NCBI RefSeq assembly: GCF_017873215.1
Contig: NZ_JAGGKA010000012.1
Coordinates: 1 to 64,000 of the forward strand
Length of the DNA stretch: 64,000 nt
DNA from: Clostridium tetanomorphum
GTDB lineage: Bacteria; Bacillota; Clostridia; Clostridiales; Clostridiaceae
Reading direction: 5' to 3'
Below the pieces are notes generated by a model, which saw only the letters and a list, made by a program, of their open reading frames with translations, had not been told where the DNA came from and ran no database searches. Both the position numbers and the translations under genes were made by a program. Shown here piece by piece: positions 51,774 through 61,374 of this stretch. The stretch's first letter is position 1, and every line of letters starts with the position of its first letter.

Positions 51774-54329
51774 ATGTATAGGTTCAAATTAAATGGGAAG
51801 GAAGTAGTGGTAGAAGAGGATAAAAATTTATTAGAATATTTAAGAGAAGATGCTAGATTGACTTCAGTTAAAAATGGATGTGGTGAAGGTGCTTGTGGTG
51901 CTTGTATGATATTAGTTGATGGAAATAAAGTAAGAGCATGTCTTCTAACTACTTCAAAAGTTCATGAAAAAAGTATATTAACTGTAGAGGGCCTTTCAAA
52001 AAGAGAGAAGGATTTATATACTTGGGCTTTTTCAGAAGCAGGAGCAGTACAATGTGGATTTTGTATTCCAGGTATGGTTATAAGTGCAAAAGGTTTACTG
52101 GATAATAATTTAAATCCAACAAGAAAGGAAATCAAAGAAGCTATAAAAGGTAATGTCTGTAGATGTACCGGATATGTAAAAATAGAGAAAGCTATAGCTA
52201 TGGTGGCAAAGGCTTTAAGAGAAAATTTTTATCCGCTTAAAAGGGAGTTTAAAGGAATAGTAGGAGAATCTATATATAGAATTGATGTGGAAGACAAAGT
52301 ATTAGGGACTGGACAATATGTAGATGATATGCAAGTAGATGGAATGCTTTATGGTGGAGCTGTTAGAACCAGGTATCCTAGAGCATTAGTAAAAAAGATA
52401 GATATAAAGGAAGCAGAAGCATATCCGGGGGTAGTAGCGGTTATTACAGCTAAAGATATACCAGGAAATAGATTTATTGGACATTTAGTAAAGGATTGGC
52501 CAGCAATGATTGCAGAAGGAGAGGAAACTAGATATATAGGAGATGCAGTAGCTTTAGTTGCTGCTAAGAGTAAGAAGATTTTAAGAGAGGCTATAAATAA
52601 GGTGAACATAGAGTATGAAGAGCTTAAACCATTTACTTGTCCAGAAGAAGCTATGAAACAGGGAGCAGCAAAAATTCATGCAAAAGGAAATATATTAAAA
52701 AAAGAAGTACTAAAAAGAGGAAACGTAGATGAGGCTATAAAAAAATCTAAGTATGTGGTAACTGAAAAATATAGTACTCCTTTTACAGAACATGCTTTTT
52801 TAGAGCCAGAAGCTGCTATTGCTATGCCTTATGAAGATGGAGTGTTAATATATACCGGAGGACAAGGTATATATGATGATCAAAGAGAGGTATCAGAGCT
52901 ACTTGGATTAGAAGCCGAAAAGGTAAGAGTAATAAGCAAATATGTAGGAGGAGGTTTTGGAGGTAAAGAAGATATGAGTGTACAACATCATGCTGCGCTT
53001 CTTGCATGGTATACTAAAAAGCCTGTGAAAGTTATTTTAAGCCGTAAGGAAAGTATACTGGTTCATCCTAAAAGACATGCAGCAGAAATGGAATTTACTA
53101 CAGCCTGTGATGAGAATGGTAAACTTACAGCTATGAGAGCTAGAATAGTAACAGATACAGGAGCTTATGCTTCATTAGGGGGACCTGTACTTCAAAGATT
53201 ATGTACCCATGCAGCAGGACCTTACAATTATCAAAATGTAGATATTGAAGGAATAGCAGTATATACTAATAATCCACCAGCAGGAGCGTTTAGAGGTTTT
53301 GGTGTTACTCAATCTATTTTTGCCACAGAATGTAATTTAAATTTGTTAGCGCAAAAGATAGGTATATCACATTGGGAGATACGATATATAAATGCTTTAA
53401 AGCCTGGAGATATTTTGCCCAATGGACAGATAGCAGGACAGGATACAGCTATAGTAGAAACTCTTTTGGCTGTTAAAGAAGAATATGAAAAAAATACTTA
53501 TGCAGGTATTGCATGTGCAATTAAAAATAGTGGATTAGGGGTAGGTATTCCTGATACTGGCAGATGTAGACTGACTATAATAGATGGAAAAATTCACATA
53601 AGAACTAGTGCAGCATGTATAGGGCAAGGTATGGCAACTATAGTATTGCAGATGGTTTGTGAAACATTAAAAGTTTCACCTGATAAAGTAGTTGTAGATG
53701 TACCGGATACTGCAATTACCCCAAACTCTGGCACTACTACGGCATCAAGACAAACTGTATTTACAGGAGAGGCTACAAAGAAAGCTGCTTTAAAATTAAA
53801 AGAAGCTTTAAAGGTGAAATCTATTGAAGAACTTGAGGGTCAGGATTTTTATGGAGAATATTTAGGAGTAACAGATCCTATGGGATCAGATAAACCTAAT
53901 CCAGTAAGCCATGTGGCATATGGATATGGAACACAGGTGGTTATTCTAGATGAGAAGGGTTTTGTAATAAAAGTTGTTGCTGCTCATGATGTGGGAAAGG
54001 CAATTAACCCAATAAGTGTAGAAGGGCAAATAGAAGGTGGAGTTGTAATGGGACTTGGATATGCCCTTACAGAGAATTATCCTTTAAAGAATTCTATTCC
54101 AAAAGCTAAGTTTGGAACTTTGGGATTATTTAGATCAACTAGTGTTCCTGAGATTAAATCTATAATAATTGAAAAAAACACTTCATCTCTTGCCTATGGA
54201 GCAAAAGGTGTAGGAGAAATAACTACAATTCCTACAGCACCAGCAGTTCAAGGAGCTTATATGAAATTAGATGGCAAATTTAGAAATAAACTACCTTTAG
54301 AAGACACAGCTTATAGAAAGAAAAAATAA
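51774..54329 (+). CDS. Selenium-dependent-type xanthine dehydrogenase, Fe-S and molybdenum domains fused
   Basis: This is an 851-residue molybdenum hydroxylase. The N-terminal 2Fe-2S domains have Cys36, Cys41, Cys44, Cys56, then Cys94, Cys97, Cys129, Cys131. The molybdopterin domains follow with GGGFGGKED, GAFRGFGVTQ and the catalytic Glu in GAKGVGEITT near residue 813. The domain order fits the Se-dependent xanthine dehydrogenase family (XdhD type). There is no FAD domain between the parts and no FAD-subunit gene nearby, so electrons must go to another partner, perhaps the ferredoxin protein next to it. The labile selenium is inferred from the family. Confidence 0.85.
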   Translation: MYRFKLNGKEVVVEEDKNLLEYLREDARLTSVKNGCGEGACGACMILVDGNKVRACLLTTSKVHEKSILTVEGLSKREKDLYTWAFSEAGAVQCGFCIPGMVISAKGLLDNNLNPTRKEIKEAIKGNVCRCTGYVKIEKAIAMVAKALRENFYPLKREFKGIVGESIYRIDVEDKVLGTGQYVDDMQVDGMLYGGAVRTRYPRALVKKIDIKEAEAYPGVVAVITAKDIPGNRFIGHLVKDWPAMIAEGEETRYIGDAVALVAAKSKKILREAINKVNIEYEELKPFTCPEEAMKQGAAKIHAKGNILKKEVLKRGNVDEAIKKSKYVVTEKYSTPFTEHAFLEPEAAIAMPYEDGVLIYTGGQGIYDDQREVSELLGLEAEKVRVISKYVGGGFGGKEDMSVQHHAALLAWYTKKPVKVILSRKESILVHPKRHAAEMEFTTACDENGKLTAMRARIVTDTGAYASLGGPVLQRLCTHAAGPYNYQNVDIEGIAVYTNNPPAGAFRGFGVTQSIFATECNLNLLAQKIGISHWEIRYINALKPGDILPNGQIAGQDTAIVETLLAVKEEYEKNTYAGIACAIKNSGLGVGIPDTGRCRLTIIDGKIHIRTSAACIGQGMATIVLQMVCETLKVSPDKVVVDVPDTAITPNSGTTTASRQTVFTGEATKKAALKLKEALKVKSIEELEGQDFYGEYLGVTDPMGSDKPNPVSHVAYGYGTQVVILDEKGFVIKVVAAHDVGKAINPISVEGQIEGGVVMGLGYALTENYPLKNSIPKAKFGTLGLFRSTSVPEIKSIIIEKNTSSLAYGAKGVGEITTIPTAPAVQGAYMKLDGKFRNKLPLEDTAYRKKK

Positions 54330-54450
54330 TAAGCTTTTCATATTGTAATTTCCCCCATTTAATAATAATATATAAGAAGAACGTTCCATAAATTTACATG
54401 GAATCAATTTCACAAGAATAACTTGATGAGATAAAAAAGGGGGAAAAATA

Positions 54451-56163
54451 ATGTCAAAGGTTAAATTAGTAAAATTTATAGCATTATCAGTATCTTTTAT
54501 ATTTTTGTCATCTTCACTATTTTTTACTAAAGTAAATGCAGATATGGATTCTAAAGTACCTTTATTAAAGTATGGAACTAATAATCCCATTCTTTTACAT
54601 GGAAGTCAAGTTTATATTCCAAAAGATCCAATCCATGAAAAAAGGCAGTTTAGAAGTGCATGGGTATCAACAATAAGTAATTTAGATTTTCCATCAAAGA
54701 AAGGGTTAAATGAAAAAGAATTTAAAGCTGAATACATAAAGCTTTTAGATAATTTTCAATCTTTGAATTTAAATGCTGTTACTTTTCAAGTAAGGCCAAA
54801 AGCAGATGCTTTTTATAAATCAAAGATAAATCCTTGGTCTGAATATTTAACAGGAGTCCAAGGAAAAGATCCTCTTTGGGATCCATTAAAGTGGATGATA
54901 GAAGAAACCCATAAAAGAAATATGGAATTTCATGCTTGGTTCAATCCATATAGAGTAACAGTTGGATATGAGCCAAATAAAACTACAAAACAACTTTTAA
55001 GTACTTTGGCTACAAATAACTGGGCAAGAAAAAATCCTCAATATGTTTTAAAATTTGATGGTAAGCTGTTTTTAAATCCAGGTGAGCCACAGGTAAGAAA
55101 TTATATTAAGGATAGTTTAATGGAAGTAGTTCAAAATTATGACATAGATGGAATTCATTTTGATGATTATTTTTATCCATACAAAGTAAATAGAAATGGG
55201 AAAACCTATGTTTTTGGTAATGCTAAAGAAGATTTAAATACATTCAAAAAATACAGAGGAAAGTTTAAAGATATAAAATCATGGAGAAGATACAATATTG
55301 ATTCATTGATTCAACAAGTATCTGCAGCTATTAAGTGTAAAAAGTCCTATGTAAAATTTGGCGTAAGTCCTTTTGGAATATGGGGAAGTATAGAAAATCA
55401 CCCTGTTGGAAGTACTGAAGGAGAAGGCTCACATACACCTAAAGGATCTTCAGCAAGCTATGATGATATATATGCAGATACAAGAAAATGGGTAAAAAGA
55501 GGATGGTTGGATTATATTACTCCTCAAATCTACTGGAGCTTTGCACAAAATTCAGCACCTTATGGAGAACTTACAGATTGGTGGGCAAATGTAGTTAAAG
55601 GGACTAATTGTCAATTGTATATTGGACATGCTAATTACAAACATGTAACTAATAGCAGTTTCGATAAGGATTGGCAAAATTCTCAAGAGATACCCAATCA
55701 ATTAAAGTTTAATTCTATGTATCCGGAAGTTAAAGGAAGTAGTTTTTTTAGTTTATCTAGTTTAAAGACTAATAAATTTAATACCACAAATATAATAAAG
55801 GATTCTTACTTTAATTTTAAAGCTCTTGTTCCTACAATGCCATGGTTAGACAATAAAGCACCAAATATAGTTAAAATAAATAATATTGAAAAGCAGGACA
55901 AAGGTATAACTATAAAGTGGCAGGATGAAGAGAAAAATGATTCAACTTATTATGTAATATATAGATTTGATGGCAATGAAATAGGAGATATTCAAAATCC
56001 TAAAAATATTTTAACCACTGTTAGAAGAATTAATAGACAGACATATTTACAATTTAATGATCTATCTGCTAGCATAGACAGAAATTATACTTATGCCATT
56101 ACTGCTTTAGACAGGCTTCATAATGAAAGTGAGCCTACTGTGTTTGTATATATGAGGAAATAA
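54451..56163 (+). CDS. Secreted glycosyl hydrolase-like protein (GH10-like/YngK)
   Basis: This is a 570-residue exported protein. A signal peptide is probably cut after VNA (residue 30). A family-10-like hydrolase domain (DUF187/GHL10) spans about 60-430: RSAWVSTISNLDFPSK, FQVRPKADAFYKSK, MEFHAWFNPYRV, GIHFDDYFYPY and ITPQIYWSF. Asp and Glu residues at barrel strand ends fit a glycosidase. The C-terminal 100 residues look like a fibronectin III module. The polysaccharide target, possibly cell-wall glycan, is unknown. GGGGG lies 7 nt before the ATG. It has no terminator after the xanthine dehydrogenase gene but probably its own role. Confidence 0.82.
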   Translation: MSKVKLVKFIALSVSFIFLSSSLFFTKVNADMDSKVPLLKYGTNNPILLHGSQVYIPKDPIHEKRQFRSAWVSTISNLDFPSKKGLNEKEFKAEYIKLLDNFQSLNLNAVTFQVRPKADAFYKSKINPWSEYLTGVQGKDPLWDPLKWMIEETHKRNMEFHAWFNPYRVTVGYEPNKTTKQLLSTLATNNWARKNPQYVLKFDGKLFLNPGEPQVRNYIKDSLMEVVQNYDIDGIHFDDYFYPYKVNRNGKTYVFGNAKEDLNTFKKYRGKFKDIKSWRRYNIDSLIQQVSAAIKCKKSYVKFGVSPFGIWGSIENHPVGSTEGEGSHTPKGSSASYDDIYADTRKWVKRGWLDYITPQIYWSFAQNSAPYGELTDWWANVVKGTNCQLYIGHANYKHVTNSSFDKDWQNSQEIPNQLKFNSMYPEVKGSSFFSLSSLKTNKFNTTNIIKDSYFNFKALVPTMPWLDNKAPNIVKINNIEKQDKGITIKWQDEEKNDSTYYVIYRFDGNEIGDIQNPKNILTTVRRINRQTYLQFNDLSASIDRNYTYAITALDRLHNESEPTVFVYMRK

Positions 56164-56194
56164 AACTTTAATATATGGTTAATTTAAAATTTAA

Positions 56195-56232
56195 ACTAAT
56201 ATGGAGTGAATAAATTTACTCCATATTAGTAA
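56195..56232. terminator. Terminator between the GH-like gene and marR
   Basis: ACTAATATGGAGT (56195-56207) pairs perfectly with ACTCCATATTAGT (56218-56230) around a 10-nt loop. It serves convergent genes; flanking T-runs are weak. Confidence 0.7.
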
Positions 56233-56236
56233 AACA

Positions 56237-56662
56237 TTATTCTATTTTTTTTAATATGCTTCTAGCAGTTTGTAAGGAGTCGGATAGCATAATCATATCT
56301 TCTTTAGATAGAGATAAAAGTTTAAGTTTAATATTATTTCTTAAAGATAAATACATTTTGTGTAAATATTTTTTTCCTTTAGTGGTAAGGTTAATATTTA
56401 TTACTCTTCTATCTTTTTTATCAGGTATTCTTTCCACTAAGTCTTGTTTTATAAGTTTATCTATAATAACTGTCATCTGAGGTTTGGAAATTTCTAGTTT
56501 TTTACCAATTTCTGAAATTGGTAAACTTTCCTCTTCATACAACACACCTAATACCATACTTTGATTTTTTGGTAGTTCTAAATTGAAATTTAAGAGCAAT
56601 CTGTCAAACATAATGTTATCAATTAGAATATCTACAATGAGCTCCGTAGTATCTTTATTCAT
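56237..56662 (-). CDS. MarR-family transcriptional regulator
   Basis: This is a 141-residue winged-helix regulator with the MarR core LPISEIGKKLEISKPQMTVI (recognition helix) and the wing VERIPDKKDRRVININLT. It is downstream of an RND efflux operon on the same strand, and that operon has a palindromic site over its predicted start. It is therefore the probable repressor of the pump, released by an unknown small molecule. A stem-loop separates it from the operon. AGGAGG precedes the ATG. Confidence 0.9.
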   Translation of the reverse strand: MNKDTTELIVDILIDNIMFDRLLLNFNLELPKNQSMVLGVLYEEESLPISEIGKKLEISKPQMTVIIDKLIKQDLVERIPDKKDRRVININLTTKGKKYLHKMYLSLRNNIKLKLLSLSKEDMIMLSDSLQTARSILKKIE

Positions 56663-56698
56663 ATATTTTTTATAACACCTCCTAAAACTATATGTTTA

Positions 56699-56738
56699 AA
56701 ATGCGTTAGTTATTTAATATTTAAAAACTAACGCATTT
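56699..56738 (-). terminator. Terminator of the RND operon
   Basis: A 13-bp stem (56699-56711 with 56726-56738), read on the minus strand, ends in TTTT. It lies between the adaptor gene and marR and could leave some read-through into marR. Confidence 0.7.
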
Positions 56739-56766
56739 ATATAAATTTAGTTATATTTAATTAATA

Positions 56767-58020
56767 TTATTTTGCAATGTTAACTTTTTCACCTTCACTT
56801 AAAAAGTTTTGCCCATCAATAATTATGTTAGTTCCTTCTTTTAAGTTGCTTGTAATTTCTGTGATTTTGTCATTTGAAATTCCAGTGCTAATGGATACTT
56901 TTTTTACCTTACCGCTTTCAACTATATATAAATACTTAACATTATTTTCTATCTTAATAGCTTCATTAGGAACAGTCAATATACTTGATTTATTTTCAGA
57001 TGGTAAGGATATTTTTGCAAACATACCTGATTTTATTTCTCCATTTGAGTTGTCAATTTTAACTTTAACAATATAAGAATTATTTTTAGTATCTACATCA
57101 GGACTTATATTATTTATTATACCTGAAATTTTTTTGCCTTCTAAAGCATTTATTTTTACATTTACAGATTGACCAACCTTAATTCTATTTACCATTTTAT
57201 CAGGTATATTTATTTTTGCAATTAAATTTGATGAATTTATAATTGTAACTGAATTTGAAGGCGATGAAGCAATTTGTCCAATATCAATATTTTTAGCAGA
57301 TACTACACCAGCAATAGGTGATTTAATTATTAGATTATCAAGTTGAGATTTAATATAATTAACACCAGCCTGAGATTGTTCAACTTGTGCTACAGCAACT
57401 TGTATGGATTGAGGTCCGGATTTTTCTTTTAATAAAGCTAAATTATTTTTAGAAGTATTTAAATCTATAGATGAAGTATCATATTTTGATTTTGAATTAT
57501 CTAATTCTTGTTTAGAAATTGCTCCTATTTCATATAATTTTTGCATTTTATTGTAGTTATCTTTAGAATCGTTATAGGATATTTGAGATTTATTTAATGC
57601 TTGCTCTAAAGTTAATATTTGTTGAGCTAATCCAGAATCACTTGTTTTAGCTAAATTAACATTAGCAGCATTTAGCATAGCTTCTTGTTGTTTTAGTTGA
57701 GCTGTAAGTTCTGACGAATCTAAAGTAAAGAGAGTTTGTCCAACTGAAACCTTGTCCCCGATATCTACATTTACACTAGCAACTTTTCCAGGTACTTTAG
57801 GTGAAAGAGTTATTTCTTGTATAGATTCTAAATTACTTGGATATTCTATTTCAGTAGATATTGAGGCGATAGAGGCTTTTTTTACATTTACATTTTTAAT
57901 TTCTTCTTTTACTTCTAGTTTTTTATTTTTTTTATTATAGATAACAACACCTCCAGCTACAATAGCTATTATGACAATAATCAATATAAATTTACTTTTA
58001 TTAAAACTATTTGATTTCAT
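56767..58020 (-). CDS. RND efflux adaptor (membrane fusion) protein
   Basis: This is a 417-residue HlyD/AcrA-family protein. It has an N-terminal membrane anchor (about residues 9-27), the first half of a lipoyl-like domain, a long alpha-helical coiled coil with repeated Gln/Asn/Leu (about 110-205), the second half (IIKSPIAGVVSAKNIDIGQ) and beta-barrel and membrane-proximal domains. It would sit outside the membrane and couple to the RND pump encoded just upstream, with which it is separated by 1 nt. No outer membrane is expected in this host, so its channel partner is unclear. Confidence 0.9.
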   Translation of the reverse strand: MKSNSFNKSKFILIIVIIAIVAGGVVIYNKKNKKLEVKEEIKNVNVKKASIASISTEIEYPSNLESIQEITLSPKVPGKVASVNVDIGDKVSVGQTLFTLDSSELTAQLKQQEAMLNAANVNLAKTSDSGLAQQILTLEQALNKSQISYNDSKDNYNKMQKLYEIGAISKQELDNSKSKYDTSSIDLNTSKNNLALLKEKSGPQSIQVAVAQVEQSQAGVNYIKSQLDNLIIKSPIAGVVSAKNIDIGQIASSPSNSVTIINSSNLIAKINIPDKMVNRIKVGQSVNVKINALEGKKISGIINNISPDVDTKNNSYIVKVKIDNSNGEIKSGMFAKISLPSENKSSILTVPNEAIKIENNVKYLYIVESGKVKKVSISTGISNDKITEITSNLKEGTNIIIDGQNFLSEGEKVNIAK

Positions 58021-58021
58021 A

Positions 58022-61000
58022 TTATTCCACCTCCATAATATGTGATGTTTTTTTGTTCTTTTTAAATAATGCTTTTTTCATATCGTCCATTATTGTATAA
58101 ACCACTGGTAATACAATAGGAGAAAGTATAGTTGATACAATCATACCACCAATTACTACTACAGCCATACTAGATTTGGTTTCACTTCCTTCAGCTAATG
58201 ATAATGCAGCAGGAAGCATTCCAACTATCATTGTTACTGAAGTCATTATTATAGGTCTTAATCTAGTAACACCTGATTCTATAAGAGCATCTTTTAGGCT
58301 CATACCATTTTTCATAAGAGTGTTTGTATAGTCTATAAGTAAAGTACCATTTTTAGAAGCTAGTCCGTCAAGCATTATCAGACCTATCATAGACATTAGA
58401 TTTAAAGATTTACCAGTTATAGCTAATGCAAATAAAGCACCTATTATGGCACAAGGTAAAGCTAACATTCTTATAAATGGAGTTAAGAATGATTCATAAA
58501 GAACTACTAAAATCATATAAACAAGAATGATTGAAGCAGCTAAAGCTTTTATAAGTGCAGAAAAAGCATCTGTCATTTGTTCCTGACTTCCTCCAAAATT
58601 TATACTATATCCAGTTGGCACAGATATGAATTTTAATTTTTTATTTATATCACCAGAAACTTCACTAAGTACTCTTCCTTGTATATTGGAAGAAACTGTA
58701 ACTATGTCTTGTCTATCCTCTCTTGATATTGATTGTTGTCCATCTTCCTGTACTATAGATGCAATTTGACTTAAAGGTATTTGTTGTCCTGAGGAATTAG
58801 TAATTTTTATGGAACCAACATCTTCAGTAGTTTTTATTTCATTTTTCGTAAATTTAAGTTTTATATCATATTCATCATCTTTTGTTCTATATGTACCCGC
58901 TGTAGTACCTTCTATACCAGTTCTAAGCAAACTAGCTACATCGGATATAGAAACTCCATATTGTGAAGCTGCAAGTCTATCAACTTTTACTTTAAGTTCA
59001 CTACTTTTTGTTTTTGAGGAATTACTTACATCAATAACTCCTGGAATTGTATTAATTAAACTTTCAATTTTATTAGATAAGTCTTTTAATGTATCAGAAT
59101 TATTTCCCATTATGTTAATAACTATTGGTTTACTGCTTCCACCGCTTCCCATTTGTTTTTCTGATATATTAAAGTCTACTCCAGGTAACTTCTTTCCCCA
59201 ATCACGAACTTCTTGAGCAATTTTATTTTGACTTTTTTTACGTTGATTCTTAGAAACTAATTGAACAATGATTTCACCAGAAGCTTTGTTATTATTGTTT
59301 CCTACTGTTGAGAAATAATCTTTTACTTCTGGCAATGTTTTTAAATAGTTTTCTACTTGAACTATTTTTTCATTGGTTTTGTTTAAACTAGAACCAGGAG
59401 TAAGAGATAAGTTAATAGTAAGAGAACTCTGGTCTGTTTGAGGAATAAATTCTGAATTTATAAATTTCATAGGAATAAGAGATATGCTAAAAACAATCAT
59501 TATAAACACTATAGTTAACACTTTTCCTCTATTGTCTAATGACCATATAAGAATTTTTTTATATAATTTTACAGTTCCTTCAAATAAATTGGAAATTTTA
59601 TTTTCTATTTTTCTAATTAAATTAATCTTAGTAGCTTTCTTTTTAACATTTTCATTAGTTATTGTTTTTTTCTTATATAAAATTGAAGCAAGCATTGGAG
59701 TAACTGTAAATGAAACTACAAGTGAAAATAGGGTTGCCACAATTATTGTTAACCCAAATTCTTTAAAAATTTCTCCTGTAATACCTGACATAAAAGCAAT
59801 AGGAGCAAAAACCACCACATCACAAAGTGTAATAGCTATAGCAGCCATTCCTATTTCTTCACGACCTTCAATTGCTGCTTTGACAGGAGTTTTTCCCATA
59901 CTTAAATGTCTTTGAATATTTTCAAGTACAACTATAGAATCATCAACTAATGTACCTATACATAGTGACAGTGCCATTAGGGACATCATATTTAAAGTAA
60001 ACTTAAATTGATACATCATAAAGAATGTAGATATAAGTGATGTAGGTATAGCAACCAATGTAATTATAGAAGAACGCCAACTGCGGAAGAATAAATAAAG
60101 TACAATAGCAGTAGTTATAATTCCTTCTATAAGATTACGTTTTATTTCAGATAAAGAAGCATTAATAAAAGTAGTAGTATCATTAGCAATTTTTATATCA
60201 ATTTCACTAGGGCTATTTTTTTTAATATTTTCTAATTCTTTTTTTACCTTATTTACTGCTTCTACAACATTTGCATCACTTTGTTTTTGTATACTAATAG
60301 ATATTGTATTTTTATCATTTAGCCTTAATAATGAAGCAGGTTCAGGAGTTTCTAATTTTATTTCTGAAATATCGTTAAGACGAACAGCCCCTCCACTTAA
60401 TGTAGGAATTAATATATTTTTTATTTCATCAATATTTTGAAATTCACCATTTACCCTAATAGATTCATTTATATTATCATGTTTGATTTCTCCCGAAGGT
60501 ATATTAATATTATCTGATTTCAATTTACCTATTAAAGTATTAATATTTACTCTATAGTATTCTAGGGCAGTTTTATCAAGTTTTATCATCAATTGCTTCT
60601 TATTGGCACCTTGCAGGTCTACTTTTCCAATACCGGGAATTTTTTGTATAGATTCTTTAACTTTATCTGCTTCATTATAAAGTTCATCATAACTAACATT
60701 TCCAGTTAAAGCTAAGGTTAAAATCGGCATATCATTAATATCTGCTTTATATAAGACTGGTTTATTTGCGCTTTGAGGAAGTTTGGATGATGCATTATCA
60801 ACAGATTTCTGTACATCTATTAATGCCGAATTCATATCAATAGTGCTTTTAAAACTTATAATAACCAAACCGTATCCTTCACGACATTGAGAATTAATTT
60901 TATCAATACCACTTATTCCTGATACAGCATCTTCAATTGGTTTTATAATATCTTTTTTTACATCTTCAGCACTAGCACCGCTATAGGTAGTTGATACTGT

Positions 61001-61135
61001 TATGATAGGAATATTCATAGAAGGTAGTAAGTCAGCCCCCATATTTTTGTAACCTATTATTCCTAGTCCTATAAATAATAATATTACCATTGTTATTGCT
61101 GCAGGTTTTTTTACTGAAATTTCGGTTATTTTCAT
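58022..61135 (-). CDS. RND multidrug efflux transporter (HAE1/AcrB type)
   Basis: This is a 1037-residue proton-driven pump. It has TM1 near residues 11-29, two large extracellular loops and about twelve membrane segments. The proton-relay segment near residue 400 contains GTLVDDSIVVLENIQRH. The length is that of AcrB. Because Gram-positive bacteria lack an outer membrane, it probably expels substrates from the membrane surface. AGGAGG lies 6 nt before the ATG. It is the first gene of a pump-adaptor operon, with the marR gene downstream. Confidence 0.92.
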   Translation of the reverse strand: MKITEISVKKPAAITMVILLFIGLGIIGYKNMGADLLPSMNIPIITVSTTYSGASAEDVKKDIIKPIEDAVSGISGIDKINSQCREGYGLVIISFKSTIDMNSALIDVQKSVDNASSKLPQSANKPVLYKADINDMPILTLALTGNVSYDELYNEADKVKESIQKIPGIGKVDLQGANKKQLMIKLDKTALEYYRVNINTLIGKLKSDNINIPSGEIKHDNINESIRVNGEFQNIDEIKNILIPTLSGGAVRLNDISEIKLETPEPASLLRLNDKNTISISIQKQSDANVVEAVNKVKKELENIKKNSPSEIDIKIANDTTTFINASLSEIKRNLIEGIITTAIVLYLFFRSWRSSIITLVAIPTSLISTFFMMYQFKFTLNMMSLMALSLCIGTLVDDSIVVLENIQRHLSMGKTPVKAAIEGREEIGMAAIAITLCDVVVFAPIAFMSGITGEIFKEFGLTIIVATLFSLVVSFTVTPMLASILYKKKTITNENVKKKATKINLIRKIENKISNLFEGTVKLYKKILIWSLDNRGKVLTIVFIMIVFSISLIPMKFINSEFIPQTDQSSLTINLSLTPGSSLNKTNEKIVQVENYLKTLPEVKDYFSTVGNNNNKASGEIIVQLVSKNQRKKSQNKIAQEVRDWGKKLPGVDFNISEKQMGSGGSSKPIVINIMGNNSDTLKDLSNKIESLINTIPGVIDVSNSSKTKSSELKVKVDRLAASQYGVSISDVASLLRTGIEGTTAGTYRTKDDEYDIKLKFTKNEIKTTEDVGSIKITNSSGQQIPLSQIASIVQEDGQQSISREDRQDIVTVSSNIQGRVLSEVSGDINKKLKFISVPTGYSINFGGSQEQMTDAFSALIKALAASIILVYMILVVLYESFLTPFIRMLALPCAIIGALFALAITGKSLNLMSMIGLIMLDGLASKNGTLLIDYTNTLMKNGMSLKDALIESGVTRLRPIIMTSVTMIVGMLPAALSLAEGSETKSSMAVVVIGGMIVSTILSPIVLPVVYTIMDDMKKALFKKNKKTSHIMEVE

Positions 61136-61206
61136 TTTGAACCTCCTATATTAAATTTGTTACATATTAAAATAATTAATATGAGTAATTATTAATAATA
61201 TTAATA

Positions 61207-61256
61207 GTTAATAAAATTAACCATTTTATTATAATATCATATTAAATAGAAATCAA
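61207..61256 (-). promoter_or_regulatory. RND operon promoter with palindromic MarR-type operator
   Basis: On the minus strand, TTGATT (61256-61251), a 17-bp spacer and TATAAT (61233-61228) form a good SigA promoter. The palindrome GTTAATAAAATTAAC (61207-61221) lies 7-20 bp downstream of the -10, across the predicted transcription start. That is the usual place for a MarR repressor site. Confidence 0.65.
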
Positions 61257-61374
61257 TAATTTCATATAATAAATAGAATAAGCAAAAAAATATATAGGTA
61301 TTATCGAATGTGATAGAAAATTCTAACCATTTAAGTTATAATTATAGAAAATATCTAATTTAGGGGGCATGTGT

